Assembly: GCA_964030785.1 (NCBI GenBank)
Contig: OZ034969.1
Span: 31,917,601 to 31,981,600, forward strand
From: Siderastrea siderea
Taxonomy: Eukaryota; Cnidaria; Anthozoa; Scleractinia; Rhizangiidae
Length of the DNA: 64,000 nucleotides
Direction: 5' to 3'
Shown here: positions 36,799 to 46,715 of the stretch, in pieces
How positions within the stretch are numbered: position 1 is the first letter of the stretch
Layout: each line of letters begins with the position of its first letter
Made by a program: the position numbers and the translations under genes
Notes under the pieces: generated by a model
The model's database searches: none
Told to the model about the DNA's origin: nothing
Seen by the model: only the letters and a program-made list of their open reading frames with translations

Positions 36799-39700
36799 TC
36801 AATGAGATTTACATAATTCCTTTTTGACAGCTATCCAAATAGCCTTGTGGTCACTATAGTATGTTTCTAATATACCCACATTCACACAATATACTGGAAT
36901 ATTAGTGTATATATGATCAATTATAGTCTCATACACTGTTGTGTAATCTTTAATATGCTGAGAATACCCATATTGTGAGATCATTAAGTTTCTCAAGCCA
37001 CTTGTTTGGTCTTTATTCAACCAATTCACATTTAAATCCCCAACAATAATACAGTGCTGTTCTGAACATAGAATAGTACAATGCAACTCACGTAACGCTT
37101 GGTAAAGTTGAGTCACACACACATTAGGTGACCTGTATATACCAGCAATTAGAACAGAAGGTAAGCACTGTAATTTTGTTATTGTTATCTCTACACCAAA
37201 GACATTATGACACTTTGGATATCCTGGAACACATTGAAGGGAAGAGTATACAACACTTCCATGAAATGGTCTCTGATTCGGAAAATTTGATACACCGTCA
37301 TTTCTGTACAGCACGAAATTGTCAATTTCAAATTCTTCATTTCTATCTAGGGGACCAAGTCTTGTTTCTGCAAAAATTGCAACATGAGGTATGTATAACT
37401 TAATGTCATTCTTCACATCCAAGTAATGTTTATGCAGAGATCTCACATTCAAAAAAAGGATCTTAATATAATTATCATCTATCTGTCTGAAATAATCCAA
37501 ATATGGTACAAGATATGCACTTGTTCTTAATCTAGCCATCTCGCCCTCAACTTTACTGCTTACACAAATTTTTTCCTCATTCAGATTTAATATATGAAGT
37601 CCTTCAAGAGTAGTAACCCTACTTAAAGCCACATAATGAGCATGTGGAATTTTTCGATCTGTTTCCAGATTTACCACTATTTCTCTTTCTGTATCTCCCT
37701 GAGATCTGTGAATTGTCTTTGCAGCTGATGGCCTCAGTGGAAATTGTCTTCTTACTATTTTTGAACTAGTACATTTACCAACACAAAACTCAACTGTTAT
37801 TGACCTAATTGGCGTCCATGACCGATCGATATTTCCGGTATACATGTGACTATTTTCATTTCTAGTCATCTGCCCTACATGACTGTGATCAAATTTCACC
37901 CAAATAACTCCTTCTGGCTGAGGAGGATTATATAAATCAATATGTTGCACTACATTTCCAGCTCCATTTGTCAGTCCATCTTCTATTCTAACATTAAGTG
38001 CAATTTCTGTTCTCTGATTTCTTGCAATACACAATTCTCCATGCATCTGCATTGTTTTCCTTGGATCTCTTGGAATTTTACTTAATAACCTTTCTTTCAT
38101 CTCTTCACTTTCTGCACCAATAACAAAATCTGATGCAACAATTGAATATTTCTCCTCACAACTAGTATTATATACTTTTCTGTTGAATTCTTCAACCTTT
38201 TTGTTCCGAATAAATAAGTGAGGAGCATGGTAAGGATAATTTATATCCTTAGTGGATATTAACCTTCCCTTAAGAACTTCTATATCCTCATCTGTGTGTT
38301 TGCCCTCCCGCAATCTATTGAGAATTTCAGCAAAGTGACGACTTTCCCTTTGCCTCATTATTTCATGAAGCTCATACATGGTGAAATGCTTTTCCCACAA
38401 ATTCGTTGCTAATATACCATAATCACCCTTTAAAGATTCAAAAACATATCCATCAAATACTGGTTGCAACTGAAAAAGATCTCCTATAGCAATTATACTC
38501 ACACCTCCAAAATCACTATCTACTCCGTTAATCTCCTGTAGTCTTTTGTTTAACTGAATATTAAACATTGAATTACCAACCATGCTAATTTCATCAATAA
38601 AAATTACCTTCAACCCACCTAACTTGTTTCGCAAAGAATTAAGTCGACTAGAATCTAACTTGCGATAGCGGCTTAATGGTTGATTGGCGGGTACAGCTAA
38701 ACAGCTGTGGATCGTTAATCCTGATATGTTGTATGCCGATTTTCCCGTCGGCCCAAGCAACACCGCTCTAGTTTGTTGAAAGTCATCACCAGGATTTCTA
38801 CTTAAACTCTTAATTGCTGCCTGAAAAAGTGCTTTTGTTAAATGGGATTTTCCAACACCACCTCCACCTGATAAAAAACAATAGAAAGGTTCAGCACTCG
38901 TTCTAAGCAGATGTAAAATGTGATAAAAGAATGCCAACTGCTCATTATTCAAGGAGCGTACAGTTCTAAGGTATTCATCATTAGACATTTCATTGCAAAC
39001 TCTATTCAATTCTAACATTGATGATGAAGGAATTCCTAGATCTTCAGCAAGATCATAGTTCTCAGCACCACTAGCTAGCTCATTATCAGTTCTCTCCGGA
39101 CTATCTTGTGGCACTTGATCACACACATTGTCGTTTTCTTCATTTTCTCTTATATTAGCTAAAGCTTCATCAATTTCAGACCTATATGGTGAAAATTCCT
39201 GCAACTGACAATTAATCTGTTCGCTTAATTCTCTGCACTTTTCTTCATATGGCCAAAAACTATCAATATCACGAGCTTCATCTCTCCATGGAGTAAACAA
39301 AAACAACAATTCCCTATAATGTCTTTCACCATCTACGTCTTTATTAAACCAAACGCTTCTTATTATTCTAGATTTGGACCGTTTCCTCAATGTCTTAGAA
39401 CAATTATTAACTTTACTTGACTCACTTGACCCCTCAATGTCATCTTCATCATTATCCTCATCTACTGTTTCTAATAACAGACCATCGCTATCACGTTTAC
39501 GTGAAATCTTGCTCATATTTCTAACATAAGATTTGTCATAAAATGCTGCCCACTCAGCTAAAGAAATCCTTTCTGCAATATCTGGCCTTTCAACATATCG
39601 TTTTAAAAGACCACCACTTTCCACTTCCTCTGAATCATCTTCTAACTTTTTAATATCCTCAAGTGATTTCAACAGCATAACTCTTTCATCAGGTGGAGAA

Positions 39701-42700
39701 CTTGGAATAAAGATAACTTCACGAGATGAACGTCTCATTGGTAACTGTAAAGCAATGTAAACAGCTTCTTGTGCTGATATTTCAACACTATTCAGAAACT
39801 TGTTTCCTATATCTCTTACCTGTTGTTTTATAGTAAGATTACCATTTCTAGCTTCTTCGCATGCAGCCCTTAAAAGCTCACTCATACCTCTTTGACCCTT
39901 AGAAATATATGACACAATATACATAGCACAGGCATACACATCTAAAACAAACTGAATATCCATATTTGCTCTCCAAGCTAAAAGACACGCCTTGTTGTAA
40001 TTGTTTACTCTTAATTCATCTGGTTGCCGCTTAAGAAAAACTCTTGGTGCCACCAGTGAAGACCGTATAGCAAGTAAATAGTCCTCTTCGGACACACTCA
40101 ACTTACCAAGCAACTCATCAAAGGATATATCTTCCCCATTTCTCACATTATTTAACTTTTCACTGACTGTCTTGAATTGTTTTGTATGTTTTGCTCTCTC
40201 ATCAGACAACATCTCATTATCTAATGGATATAAAATAACCGTATTCCTCATTGGAAACTGAGGAAAGTTAAACCTACACATCATCTGACCTTTCTTTTTA
40301 CAGGTTTGTGAATGACTATGAAGCTGCCTAATTACTAAATTAGCCAAAGAACTATCATCTACTCCTTTGCTACATGTTACTATCTCATCAATGAATCTGA
40401 TAACATTTTCATCTGAATCCACACCAAATCTTGGTGCATCTTTCACCCACAAAAGCATATGAATGTGTGGGGAACCTCTCTGTTGAAACTCAACTCGATA
40501 AAACCAATCTTGAATTTTACCTAAAGGTGCCAAGTCACTCAACAAAAATTTTTTCATTAATTGCTGAACTTGGTAATCAAAATGACGTGCACAAGTAACT
40601 GGATCGGTTTGGATAAGTCTTGACTTCTGTTCCCATGAAAGAACATTTAACTCATCATCACTATAGTCTTTTTTATCTACAAGTTTTCCAAGAATTCTCA
40701 ACAGATGGTTCCATTTAGTTTCTGCTGCTGAAAAACTGCAAAAAAATGTCGCAGCTCCTAACTGTCTAATCATTGCAAACACATCCTTTTTTGCCTTTTC
40801 AAAATAAGGAGGCGATCCGCGTAACGCTCTTAGAAACCTGTATCCATCATCTGCATGACATAATTTATCCAATGCTCCACTCTTCTTCAACTCTCCAGCA
40901 GTTATTTTTTTCCCTTTAGTCTTATGTTTACGAAGTGCAACTTGGCACTTCCCCAAAAGAATTTTCATCTGTAACTTTTTCACCTTAAAAAACAAATTTT
41001 CAATGCACTGACTAGCTCTTCTATCACAACACCTCAGTTCTGACTTGCAAATATCACTGTAATATACAGAAACAAGTCTTTCCTTATTATCTGCTCTTGC
41101 TTCACCACAAAAAATCCCAGGATATGCTAGCTCTTCACAATATTTATCTTTAAAAATGCTTATTGGCTTGTTACCCTCAGCAGGAGCAAAGCAGAAAACT
41201 GATTCTTCACATTCATTGTTTTCAATAAAGTGTGGTGGTATCAGCATTGTATCTAAAGCACCCACAGTTTCTTCACTCTCATCAATTTCATCCCAACTGC
41301 AATCATTTTCTTCAGCATTCATGCAATTATCTTCTACAGGTTTCACTTCCTCATCAGTAACAACTTCACTATTTGACAAACCATGAACATAAATTACATG
41401 AGGTACAGCGACATACACTTTAACACCAAGAGAGCTTGAAGGTATATACCCTTTCTTATACACTTCTACTAAGAATACACTACTTGGTTTAAGAATCTTG
41501 TGGATGCAAATTTTCACTATCACATTTTCATCAACATTGAAATTTCCCCTTAACATTTCCTCTGAAGGAATATCATGTGCAATTGTCATGTGCTCTGTCA
41601 TTGGTTTTTCTTCCACTTCAAAACAACTACAGATAGAGCAAAAAAATATTTCATCCAATCCACTATCATCATCACACTGTGACATAATATTGTATCTATA
41701 AGAATAACTACAATCATTATCAAATCTGTAACTAGCTCTATGTTCTATTACCATATGACTATCTAAATTATCAAAGTCATTTAAACATTGATCACAATCA
41801 AGACAAACATAAATTTCGGAAACTTGTTTATTGGTGCTTGTTGAATCACACAACATTATATCATGATAATTTCCACTCAAAGCAACGCAACCACTTCTAT
41901 CAGAAGTAACTGCCTCCTCTATCTTCATCCAATTTTTGTTCAATGTGATCTTCTCTTGTTTAAAAAGAGAACCATTTTCTATCAACCACTTGGCAGCTTC
42001 AAACACTTTTCTTGGCCTGACATTCTGTGATAATGTATAACTTTTGTATTTTAACTTTCTTTTTAGCTGTACTTTAATAATTCCTGCTTCTTTAGATAAT
42101 CTAGGCAACACACTCACTGTATTTACTACATTTGCAGGCACATTCACAATGTTACCACATATTTTCATTTGCTTCCCACGCGGTGCCTCATGCAGCTTTT
42201 CAAATACTAGTCTAGGAGATACTAGTCTCCATTCTAATTCAGTTAAATTCAGATTCTTTGGTTTATATGGAAATCCCATTTTATTCACTGTGGCACATCT
42301 TGGAATTTTATTTTTTCTCAAATTGGCTAAACAAGTCCTACAGATCCACTTATTAGCTAATTCACAATTTGACTTAACACAGATACATTGTTTACAAGCA
42401 CTATTCTTCAATTCTGATAATACTCTTGCGCACTGAACACTATGTCTGTACCACAACTGATCACAACAAATGCAGATATGCGTTGGCCCTTCTGCAACCA
42501 CTTTATGAAACAAAGACACTAAATGACTCATCGATTTACATAGATTTCCACTGTACTTCTTATCCCTTTTTCTTTCATGACTCATATTTACACCTACTTC
42601 TCTTTTATTTCGTCTTTTCAACTTATTTGTTCTCCTTTGCAAACCAATCTCCTTGTCCCTTTTATCCAATCTATATCTTTTAGCTTTTTGTTCACTACCT

Positions 42701-44850
42701 TCTGCCAAATTTCTTTTCCTTTTATATTCCTTTATTTTGTCTAACCTTAACCTTTTCTGTTCAAGAGTTTCACTCTCATTTCTCTTCTTCTTATAAGCTT
42801 TCCGTTTGAGTAATCTATACCTTTTCTGATCATCTGTTTCTCTCTCTCTCTCTTTCATATAATTTTTTCTTCTTTTAGCTAACCTAGATTTCCTTTCTGC
42901 AATTGTTTCAGTCTTTTTTTTCAAATGATACATTTTTTTCAATTTATCTAACACAAGTCTTTTCTCCTCCTTTGTTTCTATCTCACTCTTTTTATTATAT
43001 TTTTGTCTCCTTTTATCTAACCTACATTTCCTTTGCTCCAAACTCTCCATCTCTTTCATCTTACAGTAATTCTCTTTCCGTTTATCTAACCTTGACATTT
43101 TTTCCTCCATGGTTTCACTTTTTTTCCTCCTATGATAATTCTCTTTCTGTTCATCTAACCTTAACATTTTTTCCTCCGTGGTTTCATTTTTTTTCCTCCC
43201 AAGATAATTCTCTCTCTGTTTATCTAACCTAGACATTTTTTCCTCCATTGTTTCACTTGTTTTCTTGATGTAATAACTCTCTCTCCGTCTATCTAACCTA
43301 CACTTTTTTACCTCTTCCGTTTCTTTGTTCCTCCTATTAAGATAACTCTTCCTCTTTTTCTTTAGTCTAGATTCTCTTTGCTCTCTTGTTTCAATCTTCT
43401 TTATCTCTCCGTAATTCTCTTTACTTTTATTCTCCATCTGTGTCTCTAATTTATCTTTTCCTTCCCTATATATTCCACTTTCTCTTGCTGTACAAAGTTC
43501 AATAGCATTCAGTGCCACTCCTGATTCCTCACATCTTTCTTCTACTCTTACTTCTTCTACACCATCAATCACGGTCACTACGTTTTCTGCACCATAGTTT
43601 TGTGAGCATGTAAATGATGCAAAACATACAACATTCACCCCTGTTACTTCAAATGGTGCAGGTGAAAGATCCAAATAAAAATCTTTAAGATAACATATTA
43701 GTTCCTCCAAGCCTGAAAATTCAAGCAAAACAGAAGTTCCTTCAACAGATACGTTACCATATATATCCCGTGAATGAGCATCAAATACCTTCAACATATT
43801 ATTGCCAAAAAATATTGCAATGGTATTACAAAGTACAGTCAGCAAACAAGCACTGTAACCTATTTTCACACAACTCAATGCATCAAACAGAGAAAAAAAG
43901 CAATCCCTACTCTCTCTCATATTTACATCACCTGATATGCTTTCACCATAAAATAATCTATAAGTTTCACCATTAAACAACAAAGTACTAGGTAATTCAC
44001 TTACTAACAGATGATTTTTGGATGTCAATGCATGAAGATAACAATAAAGAGTATTCCCAATCTGAAGAATGCTGTCCATCTTCCCATTATCCCATGCTAC
44101 TTCAAAACAACTACCACTTGCTCCTGCATTAAATATCAGAGCTATTATACTGTTTGCAGCACACTGATTTCCTGCATTTATTCCAAATAATTCTTCATCA
44201 CCTTGATGAAAACTACCTTTCACTGTCTTACATGAATCAACATAAAATGGACCAGGATTAGTTTCAACGTCATTAAAAAGTAATATCTTTTTGTATAACC
44301 TTTCATGAATTGCACTCTTGAAAATTTTTGACCAATCATCTACCACTTGTTTGTTTTCAACATCAATTCGATCCTTCTTGTGTTTTTTACTACGCCTTTT
44401 AATACTGTGCGGTATACAAACCTCACTCTTGGATTCTACAATTCTTCGCCTTGAAGTTAAGAAATACTTCAAGAATATATTGTCCTTCTGAATCTTAGGT
44501 TTACTTTTACTAAACTGATACAGTTTAGACGACCTTGGTACACTACCTATTCCCTTTCTTTCATACATCCGTCTAATCTTTTTGCTTTTCTCCATAATAC
44601 GTTTAACCTTCAGACAAATCCTTGAAGGTTCTCGAGACCTACGGCATACCACATGTGTAACCCTCTCTCTGCTCCTACCATTAACAATAAATATACACAA
44701 TCTCGACCTTACGCCTCTTAATTCTCCCAATGATAATTCTCTCCTTTCAACAATTTCATTTCCTTCAAACATGCCACCAACATCTCTCACACACATATCA
44801 CTTCCCTTCAAGTATTTTCTCGTCAAATCACTACATGCCAATAACCCCAT
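36799..44850 (-). CDS. Helentron polyprotein: 2A, cysteine protease, STPR, Rep, Pif1 helicase, APE endonuclease
   Basis: Transposase of a rolling-circle transposon, 2,683 codons without a stop. I count from the ATG at 44848-44850; the frame is open two codons further, from a TTG. Visible parts: basic leader 1-193; 2A motif DVETNPGP 194-201; cysteine-protease-like domain with GNQC (C230) and FDAHSRD (D357, H359), spacing as in herpesvirus tegument deubiquitinases; ten exact 23-residue basic repeats 487-716 (STPR-like); Cys-rich cluster 793-852; two C2H2-like fingers (C1016..H1037, C1071..H1092); HUH Rep motif H1462/H1464 and tyrosines Y1644 and Y1648 in YxxxYxxK; helicase with Walker A GGGGVGKS 1995-2002, Walker B DE 2086-2087, GDLFQLQP 2123-2130, ALSR 2408-2411; endonuclease with E2495, GDLNVN 2604-2609 and SDH 2666-2668. 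Rep, helicase and endonuclease fit known Helentrons. The N-terminal combination is the unusual part. Confidence 0.93.
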   Translation of the reverse strand: MGLLACSDLTRKYLKGSDMCVRDVGGMFEGNEIVERRELSLGELRGVRSRLCIFIVNGRSRERVTHVVCRRSREPSRICLKVKRIMEKSKKIRRMYERKGIGSVPRSSKLYQFSKSKPKIQKDNIFLKYFLTSRRRIVESKSEVCIPHSIKRRSKKHKKDRIDVENKQVVDDWSKIFKSAIHERLYKKILLFNDVETNPGPFYVDSCKTVKGSFHQGDEELFGINAGNQCAANSIIALIFNAGASGSCFEVAWDNGKMDSILQIGNTLYCYLHALTSKNHLLVSELPSTLLFNGETYRLFYGESISGDVNMRESRDCFFSLFDALSCVKIGYSACLLTVLCNTIAIFFGNNMLKVFDAHSRDIYGNVSVEGTSVLLEFSGLEELICYLKDFYLDLSPAPFEVTGVNVVCFASFTCSQNYGAENVVTVIDGVEEVRVEERCEESGVALNAIELCTARESGIYREGKDKLETQMENKSKENYGEIKKIETREQRESRLKKKRKSYLNRRNKETEEVKKCRLDRRRESYYIKKTSETMEEKMSRLDKQRENYLGRKKNETTEEKMLRLDEQKENYHRRKKSETMEEKMSRLDKRKENYCKMKEMESLEQRKCRLDKRRQKYNKKSEIETKEEKRLVLDKLKKMYHLKKKTETIAERKSRLAKRRKNYMKERERETDDQKRYRLLKRKAYKKKRNESETLEQKRLRLDKIKEYKRKRNLAEGSEQKAKRYRLDKRDKEIGLQRRTNKLKRRNKREVGVNMSHERKRDKKYSGNLCKSMSHLVSLFHKVVAEGPTHICICCDQLWYRHSVQCARVLSELKNSACKQCICVKSNCELANKWICRTCLANLRKNKIPRCATVNKMGFPYKPKNLNLTELEWRLVSPRLVFEKLHEAPRGKQMKICGNIVNVPANVVNTVSVLPRLSKEAGIIKVQLKRKLKYKSYTLSQNVRPRKVFEAAKWLIENGSLFKQEKITLNKNWMKIEEAVTSDRSGCVALSGNYHDIMLCDSTSTNKQVSEIYVCLDCDQCLNDFDNLDSHMVIEHRASYRFDNDCSYSYRYNIMSQCDDDSGLDEIFFCSICSCFEVEEKPMTEHMTIAHDIPSEEMLRGNFNVDENVIVKICIHKILKPSSVFLVEVYKKGYIPSSSLGVKVYVAVPHVIYVHGLSNSEVVTDEEVKPVEDNCMNAEENDCSWDEIDESEETVGALDTMLIPPHFIENNECEESVFCFAPAEGNKPISIFKDKYCEELAYPGIFCGEARADNKERLVSVYYSDICKSELRCCDRRASQCIENLFFKVKKLQMKILLGKCQVALRKHKTKGKKITAGELKKSGALDKLCHADDGYRFLRALRGSPPYFEKAKKDVFAMIRQLGAATFFCSFSAAETKWNHLLRILGKLVDKKDYSDDELNVLSWEQKSRLIQTDPVTCARHFDYQVQQLMKKFLLSDLAPLGKIQDWFYRVEFQQRGSPHIHMLLWVKDAPRFGVDSDENVIRFIDEIVTCSKGVDDSSLANLVIRQLHSHSQTCKKKGQMMCRFNFPQFPMRNTVILYPLDNEMLSDERAKHTKQFKTVSEKLNNVRNGEDISFDELLGKLSVSEEDYLLAIRSSLVAPRVFLKRQPDELRVNNYNKACLLAWRANMDIQFVLDVYACAMYIVSYISKGQRGMSELLRAACEEARNGNLTIKQQVRDIGNKFLNSVEISAQEAVYIALQLPMRRSSREVIFIPSSPPDERVMLLKSLEDIKKLEDDSEEVESGGLLKRYVERPDIAERISLAEWAAFYDKSYVRNMSKISRKRDSDGLLLETVDEDNDEDDIEGSSESSKVNNCSKTLRKRSKSRIIRSVWFNKDVDGERHYRELLFLFTPWRDEARDIDSFWPYEEKCRELSEQINCQLQEFSPYRSEIDEALANIRENEENDNVCDQVPQDSPERTDNELASGAENYDLAEDLGIPSSSMLELNRVCNEMSNDEYLRTVRSLNNEQLAFFYHILHLLRTSAEPFYCFLSGGGGVGKSHLTKALFQAAIKSLSRNPGDDFQQTRAVLLGPTGKSAYNISGLTIHSCLAVPANQPLSRYRKLDSSRLNSLRNKLGGLKVIFIDEISMVGNSMFNIQLNKRLQEINGVDSDFGGVSIIAIGDLFQLQPVFDGYVFESLKGDYGILATNLWEKHFTMYELHEIMRQRESRHFAEILNRLREGKHTDEDIEVLKGRLISTKDINYPYHAPHLFIRNKKVEEFNRKVYNTSCEEKYSIVASDFVIGAESEEMKERLLSKIPRDPRKTMQMHGELCIARNQRTEIALNVRIEDGLTNGAGNVVQHIDLYNPPQPEGVIWVKFDHSHVGQMTRNENSHMYTGNIDRSWTPIRSITVEFCVGKCTSSKIVRRQFPLRPSAAKTIHRSQGDTEREIVVNLETDRKIPHAHYVALSRVTTLEGLHILNLNEEKICVSSKVEGEMARLRTSAYLVPYLDYFRQIDDNYIKILFLNVRSLHKHYLDVKNDIKLYIPHVAIFAETRLGPLDRNEEFEIDNFVLYRNDGVSNFPNQRPFHGSVVYSSLQCVPGYPKCHNVFGVEITITKLQCLPSVLIAGIYRSPNVCVTQLYQALRELHCTILCSEQHCIIVGDLNVNWLNKDQTSGLRNLMISQYGYSQHIKDYTTVYETIIDHIYTNIPVYCVNVGILETYYSDHKAIWIAVKKELCKSH
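42703..43392 (-). repeat. Ten 23-codon STPR-like repeats within the Helentron gene
   Basis: Ten consecutive 69-base units encode 23-residue repeats starting E-T/S and following the pattern ET..E(K/Q)...RLDK.(R/K)..Y...K. An eleventh, degenerate unit follows. The period equals that of the STPR (score-and-three) DNA-binding repeat known from silkworm FMBP-1 and from other animal proteins. The DNA shows 69-base periodicity and strong purine/pyrimidine strand bias. Confidence 0.85.
44248..44271 (-). other. 2A-like ribosome-skipping motif
   Basis: Codons for D-V-E-T-N-P-G-P, preceded by the hydrophobic residues ILLFN, match the D(V/I)ExNPGP consensus of 2A peptides exactly. In known 2A peptides the ribosome fails to join the final Gly and Pro, so the first 200 residues would be released from the remaining ~2,480. 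Activity here is inferred from the motif only. Confidence 0.85.
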
Positions 44851-45654
44851 CCTCAATGCAATTCAATGCAAACTTCAGTCGATATTTAAAAGTGCTTTAT
44901 GCTCTTTACTTCGGACAGCAAAAATAGCCCGACCAAAACAAATGACGCTCACAAACAAATTTAGTGTTGGGCCTTTTGCTGACGGCGTGTGTACTGTAAG
45001 CAGCTGAGCGTCACACTCTATATCTCTCACTTCCAAAATAATTCTCAACTTACCAATACCAAGCGAATCGACACGTAGTACAAAACTCTGCGCACAGATT
45101 AAACTCGAACACTGTTCCTTCCCATGACACCCCGCCTGCTTAACTGCGAACTGCCTCGAGTCGCTTCTCCCCATTCCCTTCGCTCTTACCGCTCAAACTT
45201 CAAACAAAACATCTCCCATGCCACCCGCTAACCAAAAACCCGACTTCATAACCGGAACCTGGGCAAGAACGTCATGCTAGCCAACAGATAAGGCACTAAA
45301 AACATTACAATCCTATATGAATATATAGACCAACTGATTAACGCACCTACCTCCACTAACACACACTTTCCTTCACTTGTACTCACTTCTTTTCATTTCT
45401 ACTCACTTCCCTTCACTTGTACTCACTTACCTTCCCATTAGTGCCTTATATGTGGGCTAGCATGACGTTCTTGGCCTATATGTGGGCTACCATGACGTTC
45501 TGGCCCAGAACCTGATTCCCCTGCAACTCGCTCTTTAACTTCACATACCTAGTCGGAATTAACTTCATCTTAGGTTAACTTAACCTTACAGTCAAAATAC
45601 CCAGCGCATTCCGCCCATTATTTAGAAATGATTTTCATTAATCCAGGACAGATT
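44851..45654. other. Upstream flank of the Helentron: inverted repeats and 20-bp minisatellite
   Basis: Arms 45251-45302 and 45438-45514 are inverted copies (GGGCAAGAACGTCATGCTAG and its reverse). The right arm also carries a ~33-base direct duplication (TATATGTGGGCTA.CATGACG). Between them lies a 20-base tandem repeat TTGTACTCACTTCCCTTCAC, three to four copies, at 45360-45437. The minus-strand frame at 44875-45174 is in phase with the transposase but separated from it by two TGA codons, so it is not part of the protein as it stands. Confidence 0.5.
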
Positions 45655-45990
45655 CGGTCCGTGCACAGTTCGTCCACTCAATAATTTTAATTTTTATTCT
45701 AAATTCAACAACAGAAAAAGCTAATCCACACTCTTATTTTAAGTTTTTTTATTTTCAATTTCAAGAACATAGAACCTAATTTTACCTAAAACACATTGTT
45801 TTATCAAGTTTCAAATTCTAACCCTGTAACCTAATTTATCTACATAAGAAAAACGTTAAAATCTCCAAAAACTACCAAAATTAAAGAAGTAAACGTCCCT
45901 TTACTTGTAAAGAAAAACAAAAATCCAAAACCGAAAGTCAACTTCTAATAAAAAGTAAAATTATTGAGTGGACGAACTGTGCACGGACCG
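45655..45990. mobile_element. MITE with CGGTCCGTGCACAGTTCGTC ends and GATT duplication
   Basis: A 336-base element with ~33-base almost perfect terminal inverted repeats beginning CGGTCCGTGCACAGTTCGTC. GATT stands on both sides (45651-45654 and 45991-45994), which could be a 4-base target-site duplication. The interior is AT-rich and non-coding. Superfamily not assigned. Confidence 0.75.
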
Positions 45991-45994
45991 GATT

Positions 45995-46715
45995 CCACTA
46001 TTGGAATCAAAATTCTATTTTTAAATTGAAAATGGAAACCAGGGAGGGCTGGCAGTGACGCCTGGAACCGAGTTTACATGATCGCCCCACTCCGCCCCAG
46101 TAAGGAAATTTGGCCGAGTAGAACTGACTACTAATTTTTATTGCAAACAAACATGGCGATGGCGAGGAAGCAGAATTACCCGAATTAGCCTTCATTTGGC
46201 GAACCTGTGTTTGTGTAGATTCAGCATCATTTTGGCTCTTCCAAATTTAAACATTCAAGGGAAGGTTTCAATCGCTTTTTTTACCTTTTTGATTTGATTT
46301 TTTTTGCCTTTTCTTCTTTTGCTGTTACTGATTTTACAACGAGTTTTGAAGCATTTTCTGACACATTTCACGGCGGCCAGATTCGCCTTTCTCTTAAACC
46401 AAGAATTGACGCTCGAAACTTCGTCCATCCCACTTAACCTTTGCCTTATTGTTTCATTTAGATACACTATAGATTTTCCTTTCTTTATAGGAACTACCCA
46501 GGGGGAGTCAACAATTAATTGTGGAGGTGTTGTTGATCCAAATTATTTTCTGTTTTTCCCAAGTTATGTTACTACCATACAGTCCACAAGAGATTTTTTC
46601 ATGTACAGTTGTCTGAAATCCTTAAGCGGTGAAAAGCTGAGAGGTGATGTTTTGCTCTTTGACTTTGCCAAATGAGCCACAGATATTGACTAGGTATACC
46701 TTGTAATAAATATAT
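45995..46715. other. Unassigned spacer with opposed open frames
   Basis: No gene recognised. A plus-strand frame (46304-46675, 123 codons) and a lysine-rich minus-strand frame (46255-46467) overlap. Neither shows a domain I know, and at most one could be real. Confidence 0.35.

Larger units (their letters stand above)
36799..44850 (-). mobile_element. Helentron (Helitron2) rolling-circle transposon, minimum extent
   Basis: The limits given are those of the coding region; the true ends lie outside. Downstream, the 58-base tandem duplication at 36186-36301 is a candidate part of the 3' end. Upstream, a cluster of inverted repeats (45251-45302 against 45438-45514) and a 20-base minisatellite (45360-45437) is a candidate for the 5' end. 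I could not identify the T/T insertion junction or the subterminal repeats expected of Helentrons. The single intact frame suggests a young, potentially active copy. Confidence 0.85.

Noticed and set aside
42426..43232. Plus-strand frames opposite the STPR repeats
   Set aside because: Low-complexity Ser/Phe/Leu-rich shadows of the 69-base repeats of the real minus-strand gene.
44851..45174. N-terminal extension of the Helentron protein through the in-phase frame at 44875-45174
   Set aside because: Two TGA codons (44875-44877 and 44863-44865) separate it from the first ATG of the transposase, and the extra two codons before that ATG start with TTG, not a normal eukaryotic start.
46255..46675. 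Overlapping frames of 70 and 123 codons
   Set aside because: On opposite strands of the same DNA, compositionally biased and without known motifs.
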